Of a DNA stretch of 64,000 nt, positions 1-16,000 are shown one piece after another. Origin of the DNA: Grifola frondosa (taxonomy: Eukaryota > Basidiomycota > Agaricomycetes > Polyporales > Grifolaceae). The stretch covers positions 248,001 through 312,000 of the forward strand of contig LUGG01000018.1 in NCBI GenBank assembly GCA_001683735.1. Reading direction: 5' to 3'. The position numbers were made by a program, and so were the translations under genes. The notes under the pieces were generated by a model. The model had not been told where the DNA came from. It ran no database searches and worked only from the letters and a program-made list of their open reading frames with translations. Every line of letters starts with the position of its first letter. Positions within the stretch are counted from its first letter, which is position 1.

Positions 1-1306
1 GTGTGTCTTCATATGTGCAGTCAGCGTAGTGCGCCGCGTGAATGTCTTCTCGCACCCCGGGTCCTCGCATTGATAAGGCCGCTTCCCGTGTGCGTCCTCG
101 ATGCCGTGCAAGACTGCTCGAATCTCCAAACGTCTTCCCGCATCCTGGATACTCGCAAACATGTGGTTTCTCTCCCGTGTGCACCCGCAAGTGAACATGC
201 AAAGCAGAACGCTGGCGAGAAGAGTCAGCAAATGTGTGCGCGCAATAATGATATCTCACCTGAATGAACGTCTTCCCGCACCCCGCCTCAGAACAGACGA
301 ACGGACGCTCCCCGTATGGATCCGCATGTGTCGTCCAGGTCGCTCCGCCGGCTGAATATCTTCGAACATTGATCACATATGTGGAGCTGCTGTGCCTTCT
401 CCTTCTCCTTCTTGTCCTTGTCTTTCGATTTCTTGCCCTTTCTCCCCTCTGCCTCGCTCGCAGTTCCCGGCGCAGACGAGGTCGATGCCACCGGCTGCTC
501 CGCCTCGTGGTCGAATGCATTTGAGACGCATGCTCCGTTGCCCTCAGTTGCACCAGCGGGGGACGTCGACTCCTGCTCGAACTGGGCAAAATGACTCAGG
601 ATTTCGCTGATATCCACGAAGTCTTCGGGCACCGTCGCCGCCGCCTCGGGCCGTCCTCGCGTTCGCGCTCCCTATCCCGTTCGTGCTCGCTCTCCCCCTC
701 CTCTCGTATAGGTACTCCGAGCCGTCCGTCCCGCTCGCGCTCCCCGAACGCGAGAGAGCGGCGCGCTGTCGCCGGCCGTGAGCGAGTGGAACGCAGGTGC
801 GCTGCGCGTCGTCTTCTTCTCGCGCGCCTCCTCCTCGCGCCGCCGCGCGAGCTCAGGATGCTCCGCCGCGGCTGCCCGCTCGTGCTCGACCGCCTGCGCC
901 TGCGCCGCCTGCAGCACTGCCACGATCCCGTTCAAGCCCAGTCCATCGAGCTCGAGGTCCCCCGCATCCCCGCCGCCTCCACGTCCCGCCGCGGAGATGC
1001 AGACGCCGAGCTGAGCAGTGCCGCGGAGGCGGCAGACGCGTTCTGGCTGAGCAGGCTCGCGATCTCGCGCTCGAGCTGCTCGACGGTGAAGGATGGGAGC
1101 GGCGCGCCGGCGCTGTCACTGTCCGGGTGCGAGAGGGAGATTTCGTGCGTGGGCGAGCCGGGGTGCAGCGGGCGGAGGTCCGGATCGAGCGAGAGCGCGT
1201 TGGGATGGTCGTTGATGAGGTGGTCGTGCTCCTCGTCGTCGCCCATGGGCTCGTCGTGCACGACGTCGGAGAGGTCGAGCACATGTTCGTTGTCGTCGTG
1301 GTCCAT
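1..1306 (-). CDS. C2H2 zinc-finger protein (partial, frameshifted)
   Basis: The start is taken at an ATG whose first residues are [14 protein letters not shown]. An acidic N-terminal region is followed by a charged Glu/Arg-rich linker and a Lys-rich stretch just before the fingers. The window edge cuts the 3' end. At least four tandem C2H2 fingers can be read: [17 protein letters not shown], then [11 protein letters not shown], then [20 protein letters not shown], then [19 protein letters not shown]. Linkers are of the TGxxP type. An intron interrupts the second finger near 200-268. The fingers imply a nuclear DNA-binding regulator; the target is unknown. The reading frame must slip by one base near 85-97, 310-336 and 968-971, each time where a run of C on the plus strand looks one short. 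It may be a pseudogene, but the pattern matches other genes in the window, so sequencing error is more likely. Confidence 0.8.
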
Positions 1307-1762
1307 GCCGTGTCGTCCGTCGGGGGTCGGATGCTAGTGTGCAAGAGCGGTATGTGGTGGAGCTAGTATGAATAAGCTCTGTTAGTGATCGTCACGCTGT
1401 GCAGGCGGTTACAGTGGCAGCGCACCGGACACAGTCGCTGTTGAATGGCTATAATAGCAACAGGATAGATAGTCGCAGGTTGGATTGCCAGAGAAGGGGA
1501 ACCCGTCCCGTAGGAGAGGGTAAAGGCTGAGTTGGGTTCACAATTACAGCCTGGCCAGAAGAGTCTGCATTGAAGTTGGCGCGAAGCACGTGCCACGACG
1601 CGTCTCATTTAGACGCCCGCGTTGTTCAATGAACCGCACAAAAGTAGCCGAGTCGGCAGAAAGTCTGGAACAGCTTTTCATGTTGGATATAATGTCATAT
1701 CAAATAGATACATGATGAAGGGAGGAACAGAACAATACTGGGAGCGCTTCGGGATAAGGTAT
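1307..1762. other. intergenic spacer, no gene seen
   Basis: This gap lies between the start of the zinc-finger gene and the stop codon of the RdRP gene, both on the minus strand. It should therefore hold the zinc-finger gene promoter and the RdRP 3' UTR. Short open frames here resemble nothing I recognise. Confidence 0.6.
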
Positions 1763-4700
1763 CTACTCATCAACTCTAAGTTGCGCAAGGGTATCGAGGA
1801 TGATGTCGAGCGCAATCAGTCCGAAGCTGTTCGCGCCGAATAACGCTCGATTGCGAACGCTCAGCCCCCACGCCTCCCATGCACGTCCCAACCCACGCCT
1901 GAGCTCTCTACATCTCGCACTTGCATTAGACCGCGCCTCCTCTCCTCTCGGGAACAGCACCCGACGAACCTGCGAGATCAGGTCCTCCGCGTGGAACTTC
2001 ATGCGGTACGTCCGATCCTTCTTCAAGCGTCGATTGAAATCCGTCGCCGACATGACGCCCAGCACAATCTCTTCCTCCGAGATGTACGAGCCCGGGGCGG
2101 GAGAGAGCGCGTGCATGATCGATATGCAGCGCAGCTCCGAGAGGTACATCTCAAAGACCGGAAGGATCTGTCCGAGGTCAACGGCGGGATGTAGGTGAGG
2201 TCCTAGCTGCCTTTCGACCAGCGGTGCCAATGCCACAGATATCGTGTCTGTGAGCGGCGACAGGTCGGTGGAGACGTTTGGGGAGAGCACGGGGGAAAGA
2301 CTGGTTGATGGGAGGGGAGGGACAGTGATCCGCTGGAATAAGGCTCCCAGCGCATGTTCAGATTTGTATGTCTCTGGTGGTTTCCCGTAAGAATTGTTTT
2401 CGTCGACGGACCAGTCGGGTTTATAGTGCATGATGTACGGCGGCACTTTCTTCCTATCGACTGGTACGCCACTCTTTGCGTAGTCCACCGCATCGCTGCA
2501 CAATTTAGCTAGCTGGTAGAAGCGTGTGTCGAAGATGCCATCCTGTGTGATAGAATTAGCTCGGGATCTGAGAGATGAAGTAGGATAAAGCGCAACCTTA
2601 GATTGATCTTCGCATGTGATTTGCGGGTGAGAAGACTCGATACTCCAAGAAACTCAGTACTCACCGGCTATGATGCGTCGTTTCACTGAGAGGAGACCCT
2701 ATCATGCAAATCCGTCGAACACATCCCACATGAATGTGTAACTTGCGATGTAACGTACCAAAACGTTTGACTCCATATACTGCACGATGAAGTCGCACAA
2801 TTCTCCAATTTGTATCGGTCCCAAATCACGGCGTGGCGGAGGACGTATATCCGGATACTGGGCAGGAGCGTGGTTCTCAGGTGGCAACAACTTGCTGAAC
2901 TTGATTACATAGTACAGGTCACTGTTTGAATGACTGAGCAGAGCAATACTGCAACAGGTGCCGAGAACATTTACCCGTCGAGGTCGCCTCCTCCAAGGCA
3001 TGAAGCAAAGGATCTCGAACCTATCCAACAATAAGTAATAAGTATACATCAAAATTAGAACAAAGAATTATTACATACCAACGGACGGAAGGACCACGAC
3101 ATTTTTCAATTGATTAAACGAGCAAATTTGACCTTCTTTGAGGACTGGTTTCCCTACCGCTGTCACACGTTGCACTAAAGAAGCTCGTGAATGGGCAACA
3201 TAGATTAAATTGCATGGTCTGCCTACCATCGCCTGGATGCACAGTGGGACTGCGAGATATAATGCATGGTCCTTTAATCCACTGAGGTTCTGCATCTTCC
3301 GGACTTTGGACACAGGCTAAGAACAGGCACACACATCACACCATGACAACTCTTTAGAAAGATGAACTACGTACCATAAATTTCTCCTTCGTTGAGTTTC
3401 AACACATTGGTCAGTCCGCTCTTCTCGTACGCAGGACCCTCGTCAGCGATACCAACCAACAAGTACGAATTCGGCACGGGTATACGGGCTTGATTCTTGA
3501 TGTCCTGTAGCACTTGCCGAAGACCATACTCTCGCAGCCGGAGGAAGAAGTCATAGTTCATGTTCTGCCTGCCCAATGTGGCTATATTGCCACATTCAAG
3601 GCCAATGTCACTAAGACGTGTCAAGATGATGTCGAGGCGGAAATGATGCGCGAGGTGGTGTGTCTTCAGAAGCTGTACAAATTCCGCTGAGGAGTCTCTA
3701 GCCATGTAGACGTCTGCCACAGCCTTATCTTGTAGCTCAACGAAGACTTGTTTTTCGACTGCACGGCCTTCCAGGATTTGCACGAGATCACTGCATGAAA
3801 TAATGCTGATTCAGACGTGATCTTGTGGAACAAATACGACATACCGATTCAAGTACACCTTACTTGGACTGTTGAAGGAACGTGCAATATGAAGCCACTC
3901 ATCTTTGCTATCCTCACTCGGGGGGATCTTATATTTTCCCATTGTGCCCCTCCTCAATTGCATCTTGATTCCAGTCAGCTGGTGATCCACAGCAATGACA
4001 CCTTTGAATTCTGAAATATGACCGTAAGAGATGGGAATGACAACATAAGAATAGTGAAGAAACTTGGAACTGACCTCTGAATCGGATCTGATACTGGATA
4101 ACAGACGAGAGTCAATATGTCGATAAGATCTGCATACAGTGATGAATGCTCACAGCCGATGGCTTGACGCCGTAGTTCTCGAGACCTGGATGGTCACGAC
4201 AGTCTTTCTCCCATATTAGGTCCCGAAGTTGAGGAGACATCCTGCCCACGCCATCCGTATGTGATTTGGCCTTCTTCGGGTCTCCATCTTCGAGGATGTC
4301 ATCGATATCTTCCCACTGATCCCTAGAGAGTTTAACGGAGGGGACTGTGGCTGAAAAGCTTTGTGCGAGTCGAGCGCCATATTTTGCAGCGCTGGGCATT
4401 CCCGAAAAATGCCAATTGCATCTCGAATTGCTTCTGCATCCATGAGCTTCGTCCCGATCCTGAACGGGTGAACAAACCAGAAAACGTCGTCATCCAACGC
4501 CGAGTTGGTGTACGCAAGAAATTGAAATTGCCTTCCGGTGAGGGAAAATCCATTTTTCAGCGTGGTATCACCAACGAATCTCTGAAGAAAACTAGACGAA
4601 TCCACCGCCCAGTCGAAGTGCAAGTAGGACCGATCTTCATCGCGAAAATCCACTCGGATGAAGTGATGCCTGTACGGGAGATATTCGTCTTTACGGACGA

Positions 4701-6328
4701 TGCTGTTGGACTCCATAGTATATGGTCCGTCGAGGAGCATGCGAGTCGGAGTGAACGTGACATGATAGCATTGGAATCCATCTGTGGAGGGCTCGGAGCG
4801 CGAATTCCTGCGAGACGTCGTCCCTTCAGAAGCAGCCTTGTCAAGACTTTGTGGGCAGTCTCTTCGAAAGTCGCCGCCGAGGTACTGCAGCATCATCCTG
4901 AAGCGCTGCAAAATCGCCGCCGCCTCTTGTCCATAGTCTCTATGCAACTTCTCAATTTTCAGTCTGAGACTCTCCAGCTCCTTCGGATTAAGAAGCCCAT
5001 TGTAAAGCAACGCCTCTAATTGGAAGGCGAAAGCCCAGTCGTGACGAAATCGTGTGAACCACTGCTCGATCTGAAAGACATTTTCCCGGGAGTATAGTTC
5101 CATCTTGTCAGCGACGAGCGTAGCTGAGACATACGATAAGCCGGCGACTTTGCACAGTTCTACGAACTGCGTTAACTGATCCTCAGTGGGGAAAATTAAG
5201 CGCAGCTGGTATGCATATTGTGCAATACGGCTGTGAGCCGGGTCCAAAGCGGAGATCCGAGATCTGGAGTACTCGTGAAGAGTCTCACTGAGACCCGAAG
5301 TATCGAAGACGCCCTCACGACGGCTGTCGGCTGTCTCAGGGCCGTTCTGGGCCTTGCTAGGAAACGAGTTATTGAGAATGTCTTCGCAATGGTTGTCGGA
5401 TGTCTCGAGCTCGCGCTGGTGCTCAACCTCGGCGTAATCTTCTTCTCCATTGTCCCAAAAGTCGTCCTCGTACTCCGTAATTTCCGCTTCAGGTGGAGTC
5501 CAAGACTCCTCAAACGTCGGGCTTGCCGTCAAAGCAAAACAGGCAACTAGAAAACCATGTCATGATATCTTATTGTGATAAAGCAAGCAAACTTACAAGG
5601 AGTTCCGGAGTCAAATCCTACTCCGATTTTTTCGACGTCAGCAAATTTAATCGAGATGTAGCGAATGGCGACGTCGTCCGTAAGATCACCAAGCTTTTTC
5701 GGGTTTAGCGAAGCTGAACAAAGGACTGAATAATTCATCATCGCACCTGCACAACGACCAGCTTTTTCTCGTCATCAACGTAGAGCCACTTCACAACCTT
5801 TATACCGTCCCTAGCAGGATACTCCCATTCAGGAGAGTAAGCCCTGTTAGATGGCTTTCCTGACGGAAGCGGCGGCGGAAAGAAAAAGACGCCTAATTGA
5901 ACCTTTTGAATGCGGATAGAAAGGCGGTGCAGCTGTGCCTGTCTATACTCCCGCGCCTTCACGATGTTTGGCTCGACGTACCGGGCAGTACTTAAGTGAT
6001 CGACGAGCCCACGAAATGGCCGTTTGCTGCTAGTTCGAAATCGGATGGGTCGCTTGAGGACGCGGATTGCATTGTGGTGACCATTGATCCACTCCCAGAA
6101 TCTCCACTTGAGATTGAACGACCCTGTGCGGGGAAGAATGAGGGTGCCAGTACCATCGTTCCGGACACCGCGTAAAGGGTCGGGATTGAGAATGACTCTG
6201 AAGTTGATCTTACGAGCTGCGGGATCGGAGCTATCGTAGAAATCCTCGCCATGAAGCACTTGCGCCAGCGACTCCTGCACGTCAAATTTTGTCGCGGTAT
6301 AAGGAACTGAAGATAGCATAACCTCCAT
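1763..6328 (-). CDS. RNA-dependent RNA polymerase (QDE-1/Rdp1 family)
   Basis: This is a cellular RdRP that makes double-stranded RNA for RNA silencing. The chosen start gives MEVMLSSVPYTATKFDVQ, beginning an RRM-like N-terminal domain. The middle carries family motifs such as CYHVTFTPTRMLLDGP, DDDVFWFVHPF and KYGARLAQSFSATVPSV, then FKGVIAVDHQLTGIKMQ and IPVPNSYLLVGIADEGPAYE. The catalytic DLDGD motif is intact only after splicing: RSFASCLGGGDLDG is completed across an intron of about 53 bp (near 2923-2976), giving DLDGDLYYVIKF. The C-terminal helical region ends at 1763. There are about ten introns, and the protein is roughly 1,200 residues, normal for fungi. One frame slip occurs at 4382-4385, where an A run (minus strand) seems one base short between ECPAL and KYGAR. 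It is divergent from the Pmp3-domain gene. Confidence 0.93.
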
Positions 6329-6992
6329 GTTGATACTGAAGGCAAGAACGATGAAGAAATACGGTCGGTGACCTTGAAGCACAAAGAGGATGGCTACCGA
6401 TGCTCACCGTATATATATTCTTCTTGCTATCTTGATATATTCGAATGCTCGCGCCACTCATGTTGGCGCAGTAAAGAAGTTTGTTTACATGGACGTCATG
6501 CTGCCTCATTGTTCGAGCAAGAACCGATCCTGCATTAGATGAAACGAGAATCTAAGAAAGCTGTTTTGAGAGTTTCGAGGTCGAATCCGTCAGCTAGTAA
6601 CTTCATTACTGCGTGACCGGTGCGAGCTGCGGCGATTCTTGTTCGAAGTGCGGTGAAAATTGGGTGAAAACGGAGTCCCATAATAACGCAGTGTTTGAGT
6701 TCCGAGAAAGTAGAGCGATTGGCAACACAAAAACGGTGCAGATACAAAGCCATTACGCAGTCTGCATGCATGCGATTGTACAAACAGGTCAGAGAAATCT
6801 AAGAGGAAACTGGAATGAGATCCGCCACTTCTGCCACCCGCGTACTGCCACCTTCGGCAAAGCAAGCAACAACAAGGATGGACGGGTCCGAGAAGCGCCC
6901 ACCCTTACCCTCTTCCGCCCCGCCTCGCTCACATACCTACTGCGCCCCGCAAGGACGCAGCTCATTCCTTCTCATCGTCCCGGGCACCTTCC
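6329..6992. promoter_or_regulatory. divergent promoter region, RdRP / Pmp3-domain gene
   Basis: About 660 bp separate the two start codons of divergently oriented genes. A pyrimidine-rich plus-strand stretch (about 6890-6980) precedes the Pmp3-domain start, as is common upstream of fungal start sites. No clear TATA box or repeated operator is visible, and no gene is supported. Confidence 0.45.
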
Positions 6993-8005
6993 ATGGTTAC
7001 ACCCCAGACCTTTACAAAGGTTGACTTGACCCCGAGGAGACACCATGGCTATGCAGTCCTGCTGTTTATCTTCGGGACACTATTCCCTCCATTGGGTGCG
7101 CCCAGAGCAAACATAGCCCTTACTGCACACTGAGATTTTTGCTGTGCAATAGCGGTTGCCGCAAGATTTGGCATTGGTTCAGACTTCTGGCTCAATTTGC
7201 TCTTGACGATATGCGGCTATATTCCAGGTACGTTAATGCGACTCATCTGGTATGCTAATGCTGAACACCTAGGCAGGGCACGTTCATAACTTCTATATAC
7301 AGGTGACAATTTATGTCTCATTCATGCATCCTGAATGAACCTATCTTCGTCTCAGAATATTCGAAACAACAAGAATCACCGACGAACACCCAAGTGGATC
7401 CAGAAATACGGCCTCGTTGATACTTCCGAGATCAAACGCAAAGAGCGGCGATCACAGTGGGCTACTCGTTACAACGATCGTCTCCCACGTTCGACTCTAG
7501 AGGACCAGCCGTACGAAGAGGGTCAGGAAGGCGGATCGAGCATTGATGTGTCTTCGGAGGGTCATGATCCACGGCAGCGCCCGGACGCTAATGGCAATGG
7601 CGAGCTTTGGAATCGTAGCGAAGAGCGCTACTACGGCCAGAATGGCGACTCATCTAGTGTGGCCACGAACGGTTCTGGGAGGTGGCATTATCCCGCCAAT
7701 TTCCAAGATACCGTCGTTTCCAAGAAGAAGAGTGTGAAGAAGAAGAAAGAGAAGAAGGATAGGTGGGCGAGGACGGAGGATGCGTATTCTCTCCAGGAGG
7801 GTGAGGGGAGCACAAGTAAGAGGAAGAAGTCGAAGAAGAAGAACCACTCAACGGTGGGCGACGACACCCATTCCCGCCGCAGCGACTCAATAAACGAATT
7901 CCCGAGGACCCAGAAGGGGGTTTGTACCAGGACCGTCCGCCGCCTGCTCATGACGACCGTACCAATGGCCAAATTGAAGAGGATATTTTCTCTCAGGAGG
8001 TCTAG
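6993..8005 (+). CDS. Pmp3/RCI-type membrane protein with long charged tail (frameshift near 3' end)
   Basis: The start ATG at 6993 gives MVTPQTFTKVDLTPRRH. Splicing two introns (about 7097-7155 and 7229-7275) then yields VLLFIFGTLFPPLAV, RFGIGSDFWLNLLLTICGY and IPGHVHNFYIQ, the two-helix Pmp3/RCI module. Members usually end there at 50-60 residues and sit in the plasma membrane, influencing membrane potential and ion tolerance. A third intron leads into a hydrophilic tail of more than 200 residues, NIRNNKNHRRTPKW onward, with Lys-rich blocks near 7727-7760 and 7820-7845. The natural C-terminus, EDPEGGLYQDRPPPAHDD and IEEDIFSQEV, lies in the +1 frame. A C run at 7901-7903 therefore looks one base short, and the uncorrected frame runs on to 8093. 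The function of the tail is unknown. Confidence 0.85.
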
Positions 8006-8407
8006 AGTATCATGCATTGGTCATGATCATGTTCTGGGACCTCATTCGCCTACCACCTTCTCTGTCTTGGCCGGTGCCATTTCGGAGACGTGATTACACT
8101 TACTTACATGTACTAGGTCGCGTGGTCCCCGATATTTATTTTCTGGTTAATTGAAGCTTCATCAATTGTTCATCTAGCTTTCTAACTTTCTGGTGATCGA
8201 GCGCATCAAAGGTCGGGCGATCGCTGACACCCTTCGCGGTCGCCGAGCGTCCACAACTCAATTCCTTCGCAACTCAGCGGATGTATCACGACGTCGCTTC
8301 TCGTCGCGCATGGTACCTTTCAACGTGATAGCCAACAGCATCGCCTATTGCCATCCTATAATTGCACCGCATGGGATAGTTCCCACTCAGAAGCATTCCT
8401 ATCTCAC

Positions 8408-8416
8408 TATATAATA
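8408..8416 (+). promoter_or_regulatory. TATA-like element upstream of PNGase A-like gene
   Basis: TATATAATA lies 57 bp before the ATG at 8473, a usual distance for a fungal TATA box. The rest of the 8006-8472 spacer shows no gene. Confidence 0.45.
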
Positions 8417-8472
8417 GCCGACTCTCAAGGTAATACAGTCGATCCCCAGTTAACTGACAGCGCAATACTGAA

Positions 8473-10886
8473 ATGTTGCAGGCGTTTGTGCGGTGTTTTG
8501 TTGCAGGCCTATTGCTTGTCCCGTTTGCACGAGGCGCCGTCCTCGTTGATTTCCAGGTCGCCCAGCCCCCTCCATTGCCTCAAACCGCGAAACAATGCAC
8601 AATACAAATCCTCCAGTACGTTTAGAGACACTCAGAAGGATGGGATCCAGTGCTCATGATGCGGCAGACGTACTTTCGGATTTTCCTTCGGGGAGTAAGT
8701 CTTCGCTTTCTTTTGGACTTCAACGAGATCTAACACGAATCAGCCCCGAGATCGTGCAGTTTACGTACGTTTCTTCATTCGAGATGACCTTACAGGGGTA
8801 AACGTAACTTTGGGAAATTTAGGCCCCCCACAGACTGTGGTCCCGTAGGCTCGTGGGCGGGAGTTAGCCTCAACTTCACTGTGACATCTAATGGAACTCA
8901 ATTTGATCGATTAGGTGAAGATCCTCTTTCCTTTGGTTTTTCTTGACAAAACTGAGCACTCTTGGCTTATAGGTATTTTCACATTTCAAAATGTTGAAAG
9001 CAAGTTCCAATTTCGTTGGCGAGTCGTCTTCGAGCCTTACGTGATTTGTCAGTATGGCGTACCTCGACGCCCGAACCCACTCAAGGAGACGGGATCATTT
9101 GGACATATTTGAAGGACGTGACGCGCTACATTCCCTTGTTCTCCAAACCTGGCACCTTCATTTTGCAGCTCGATAACCTGCTTGAAACGGGCCTGGATGG
9201 TCAATATGCAAGTAAGCGTCTTGGTATCTTATGCAAGACTGCACGTTAAATGTGGAGCCATCAGCCACTCTTCACGCAACTTTCTTTGCATCGTCCACAC
9301 AACATCCTCCTGCGCCGAAGGTGGATACGATCATCCCTGTCACAACGCTTGCTAACGATACCGGTAACGAGGCATCTGTTCCTCCGGTGTTCTCGGTGCG
9401 CGGCCAATTACCATCTAAATCATACATCATACCTGATATGATCCAGCTCAATGTAACCGTCCCACGGAATGCTGTACAAATTTATGCAGAGTTGTACGCC
9501 TCAGGCAATGGAGATGAGGAGTTCTGGGTGAGTGTTGACCTTCATGTGTGGCACAGCCCCCACTGACGCAATGTAGTATTTCAATACGGCCAACGAGTTC
9601 TTATCTGCTTTGCCGAGCGGGACCACCTTCGGCGAAGGGCCTTTCCGCGAAGTTCGCATGCTCGTCGATGGCCAACTCGCTGGCGTTGCATTCCCGTGAG
9701 TCACGTAGCCTGCATAGCTGACTCCGACCAAATGATTCTTTATACAGCTACGCTGTCATATTCACAGGTGGTATCATACCGACAGCATGGAGGTGAGTAC
9801 AGCTTGCCATCAACAATTATGATGTTCTTCATCGAACACCTTGCACAGGCCGATCACATCATACGGAGCGCTTGACCTCCCGACGTATTTCATCGATCTC
9901 ACGCCTTTCGTGCCCATACTAGCGGATGGGAATCCGCACAATATCAGCATAGATGTCGTGTCGGCGGAAACGGACCACGCTATCAACCAAAATTGGTTTG
10001 TGTCCGGGAACCTGCAAGTTATCACTGATCCTTCTTCGAAACCTACGACCGGCAATATCACAGTTTATGATGCACCGCTTTTCGCCCAGACCAACACAAC
10101 GGGAAGCGTTGGCAGCAACGGAGATGTCAACGTTACTGTGACCGCCAGTCGTAAGATACACATCGAGGCGAACATCATCAGTGGAGCGGGAAAACCACGC
10201 ATGTGGTCTGGTCTCAGAGCTTGGAATTCTCCAACACGCAGAACTATTTGGACAACACCTTCGTGCAGGTGAGCTTGAATCCCCATCCAGAGTAACCTAC
10301 GGTGACGATGTGAGGTGCTAGAACGTCTTTCAAACCGCGACAGGTTCTTTCTTATCGACCCACAATGGCGTTTCATCACTCGTCGACACATTCTCGTATC
10401 CCCTGAACATTAACTTCACCGTGCTCAGTCCTGATGGCTCCACTTGTAAGTGTATGCACCTCATATTGCGTTTCACTGATAAATGTTTCATTCCTTGTAG
10501 TCACGGCACAATTTGACCATTCATACGAGCGAGTCTCGCTTCCTAGTCCATTCATCTTGGGTTCTACAATCCATGAGCATCAGCTCGCCAGCAAGTGCTT
10601 TCATACTAACTGAGAAGCGGTGGTGACTAACCCTGATGTAGATGGTTTCTTCCAAGAGGCTGCTACTGGAAACACCGGAAACGGGACCAATACCAATACC
10701 TTTTCCTATGTGGACTTGGCTGGAAACACCTATGATAGAGAAGTGACCGCGTCGTTGAATAATATTACCTTCGATCATCAGGGTGGAACGCTTGCTCCGA
10801 GTGGTGCATTCCATTTCCCCATTCAGTGCCCAGGCGCCGATGGTGGTGGCGAAGCCCAGATTGCCGGGAGCCAGAAAGATCGGTAA
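8473..10886 (+). CDS. peptide-N4-(N-acetylglucosaminyl)asparagine amidase A-like secreted protein
   Basis: The start gives MLQAFVRCFVAGLLLVPFAR, a clear secretion signal with a hydrophobic core and likely cleavage near Gly22. Mature-protein segments match the plant/fungal PNGase A family: PPTDCGPVGSWAGVSLNFTV, IFTFQNVE, VWRTSTPEPTQGDGI, then VDIATYFIDLTPF-like DLPTYFIDLTPFVPILADG and NISIDVVSAETDHAINQNWF. Enzymes of this family remove N-glycans from glycopeptides, here probably outside the cell or in the secretory path. Many N-x-S/T sites are present. There are about nine introns. One frame slip at 10191-10194 (an A run, one base short) separates HIEANIISGAG from KTTHVVWSQSLEFSNTQNYL. The last exon ends at 10886. 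The call rests on family-wide sequence, not on a mapped active site. Confidence 0.85.
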
Positions 10887-11128
10887 CTAGTGATACTGCG
10901 ATTGTATAGGTCATGGATGACTCGAATACCACACGCTATGCAAAGAAGATAATACATATCTGCCCCCGCTCCAGGGCGTCGCTCATCTACCGCACTATTA
11001 CAACACCTTGGCGGGCAACGAAGGCCGCATGTTGTCCCGTGTTGAACGGTATTCAGCGCCGTGTTAAGACGGTGGCTGTGTGACTAGAGTCATCTGGTGA
11101 AGATGGAGTCTAGTGGGTCGAATGACAT
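10887..11128. other. convergent 3' intergenic region
   Basis: This stretch lies between the stop codons of the PNGase A-like gene (+) and C1-THF synthase (-). It should hold both 3' UTRs. I see no gene or clear hairpin terminator. Confidence 0.5.
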
Positions 11129-14693
<3,565 letters not shown>

Positions 14694-15085
14694 ATTGCGG
14701 GGAGGGAGACAGGAGAACGCACGCTGGAATAAAAGCCGCATGAGTTTCCTTTACGGGCACGCGTAGCGCGCTATTTGCTCTCGTTTGGCCACTGCAATCT
14801 CGAACGAATTTTCTTCGATTTTGAGTAGGTATTTTGATCACGGCGAGTCGTGGGGTGTTGAGCAGCTGCTACAGAAATGGTTGGAAATTTACAGAGAATG
14901 TGTGTTTGCTGGAGAGAGTTCTATTGAGAGCGAGATTTCCCGAGAGCTCAACTGGATGCACGTGACCTTTACCACGCGTCTCCAAAATTTCGGGCGAACA
15001 GAACACTCAGCTACTCTGCCAGCGTCTTCCTCACCGTCACGGTCGTCTATCGCACCTCTTCCATCTTCGTCCTCTTTCCACAAAA
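14694..15085. promoter_or_regulatory. shared divergent promoter, C1-THF synthase / MGE1
   Basis: Only about 390 bp separate the two divergent start codons, so both promoters must lie here. A pyrimidine-rich run of CT and TC steps occupies about 15010-15080 just before the MGE1 start. I see no obvious TATA box. Confidence 0.5.
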
Positions 15086-15921
15086 ATGTCTTACGCGCAA
15101 GCAGTTCAGCTCTTTCGTTCGTGCACGGGCGCGCTCTCCTCGCGAAATCTCGCACGAACATCGGTTCACGCGATTGGCCGGAGAGCAGTGGTCGGTATGA
15201 GGTATTACTCAGATAATGGGGATAAATCCGCCGAGCAGAAGAAGAACGAGACAGAAGAAAAAGAGGACGAAGATGAGGAAAAGCCTGTGGAGGTGTCGCC
15301 TGAGACAGCGCTCCTGCACAAACTGAAGGCGGAGGAAGCGAAGGTCGCCGACGTGACAGTATGTACTCGTTCCACTTTGACATGCCGCCGGAGGCTCAAT
15401 CACCCTCTGACGCCATCGTTTGGTAGGGTCGACTACGTTACCTGCAAGCGGATTTCCTCAATCTCCAGCGTAATGCTGCGAGAGAAAAGGAGCAGGCTCG
15501 TGACTTTGCCATCTCCCGGTTCGCCTCTGATCTCCTTGAGACCGTCGACGTCCTTGCCATGGCCCTAAAATCCGTTCCGAAATCCGCCCTTTCCACTCCA
15601 CCTTCCGACGCTTCATCCCCCGCACAATCATCCCCTGATCCCCCTTCTGAAAAATCCGCACAGACTCACCTCAGTGAGCTGTATGAAGGTGTGGATGCGA
15701 CCCACCGGCTCCTCCTGCACACTCTATTCAAGCATCATGTCAAGCCCTTCGACCCAACGGGTGAGAAGTTCGATCCTAACCGTCATGAGGCACTCTATCA
15801 GGCCCCCATTCCCAACAAGGAGCCAGGCACTGTCTTGGAGTGCCAGAAGACCGGTTTCATGATTAAGGACCGCGTTTTGCGAGCTGCACAGGTTGGCGTC
15901 GTGCAGGATACCCAATCATAA
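15086..15921 (+). CDS. MGE1: mitochondrial GrpE-type nucleotide exchange factor Mge1
   Basis: Mge1 exchanges ADP for ATP on mitochondrial Hsp70 during protein import and folding. The start MSYAQAVQLFRSCTGALSSR opens an Arg/Ser-rich mitochondrial presequence. An acidic linker (EEKEDEDEEKP) follows, then after one intron (about 15360-15430) the GrpE coiled coil YLQADFLNLQRNAAREKEQA and FAISRFASDLLETVDVLAMA. The C-terminal beta domain contains FDPNRHEALYQAPIP, GTVLECQKTGFMIKDRVLRA and AQVGVV, hallmarks of the family. About 250 residues is the expected length. It converges on the Phe-tRNA synthetase gene, whose stop lies only 80 bp away. Confidence 0.95.
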
Positions 15922-16000
15922 CAAGAGGATGATCTGGTGTACTGGTTTATGAAGTGCGAGTGGGGAGCTGGTAGATCGTAATGTAGTATTCATGACCTAA

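Noticed and set aside
591..1366. Several Arg/Ser- and Val-rich plus-strand frames of up to 248 codons
   Set aside because: They are shadows of a GC-rich zinc-finger gene on the other strand.
4363..5019. 218-codon plus-strand frame
   Set aside because: It is antisense to conserved RdRP exons.
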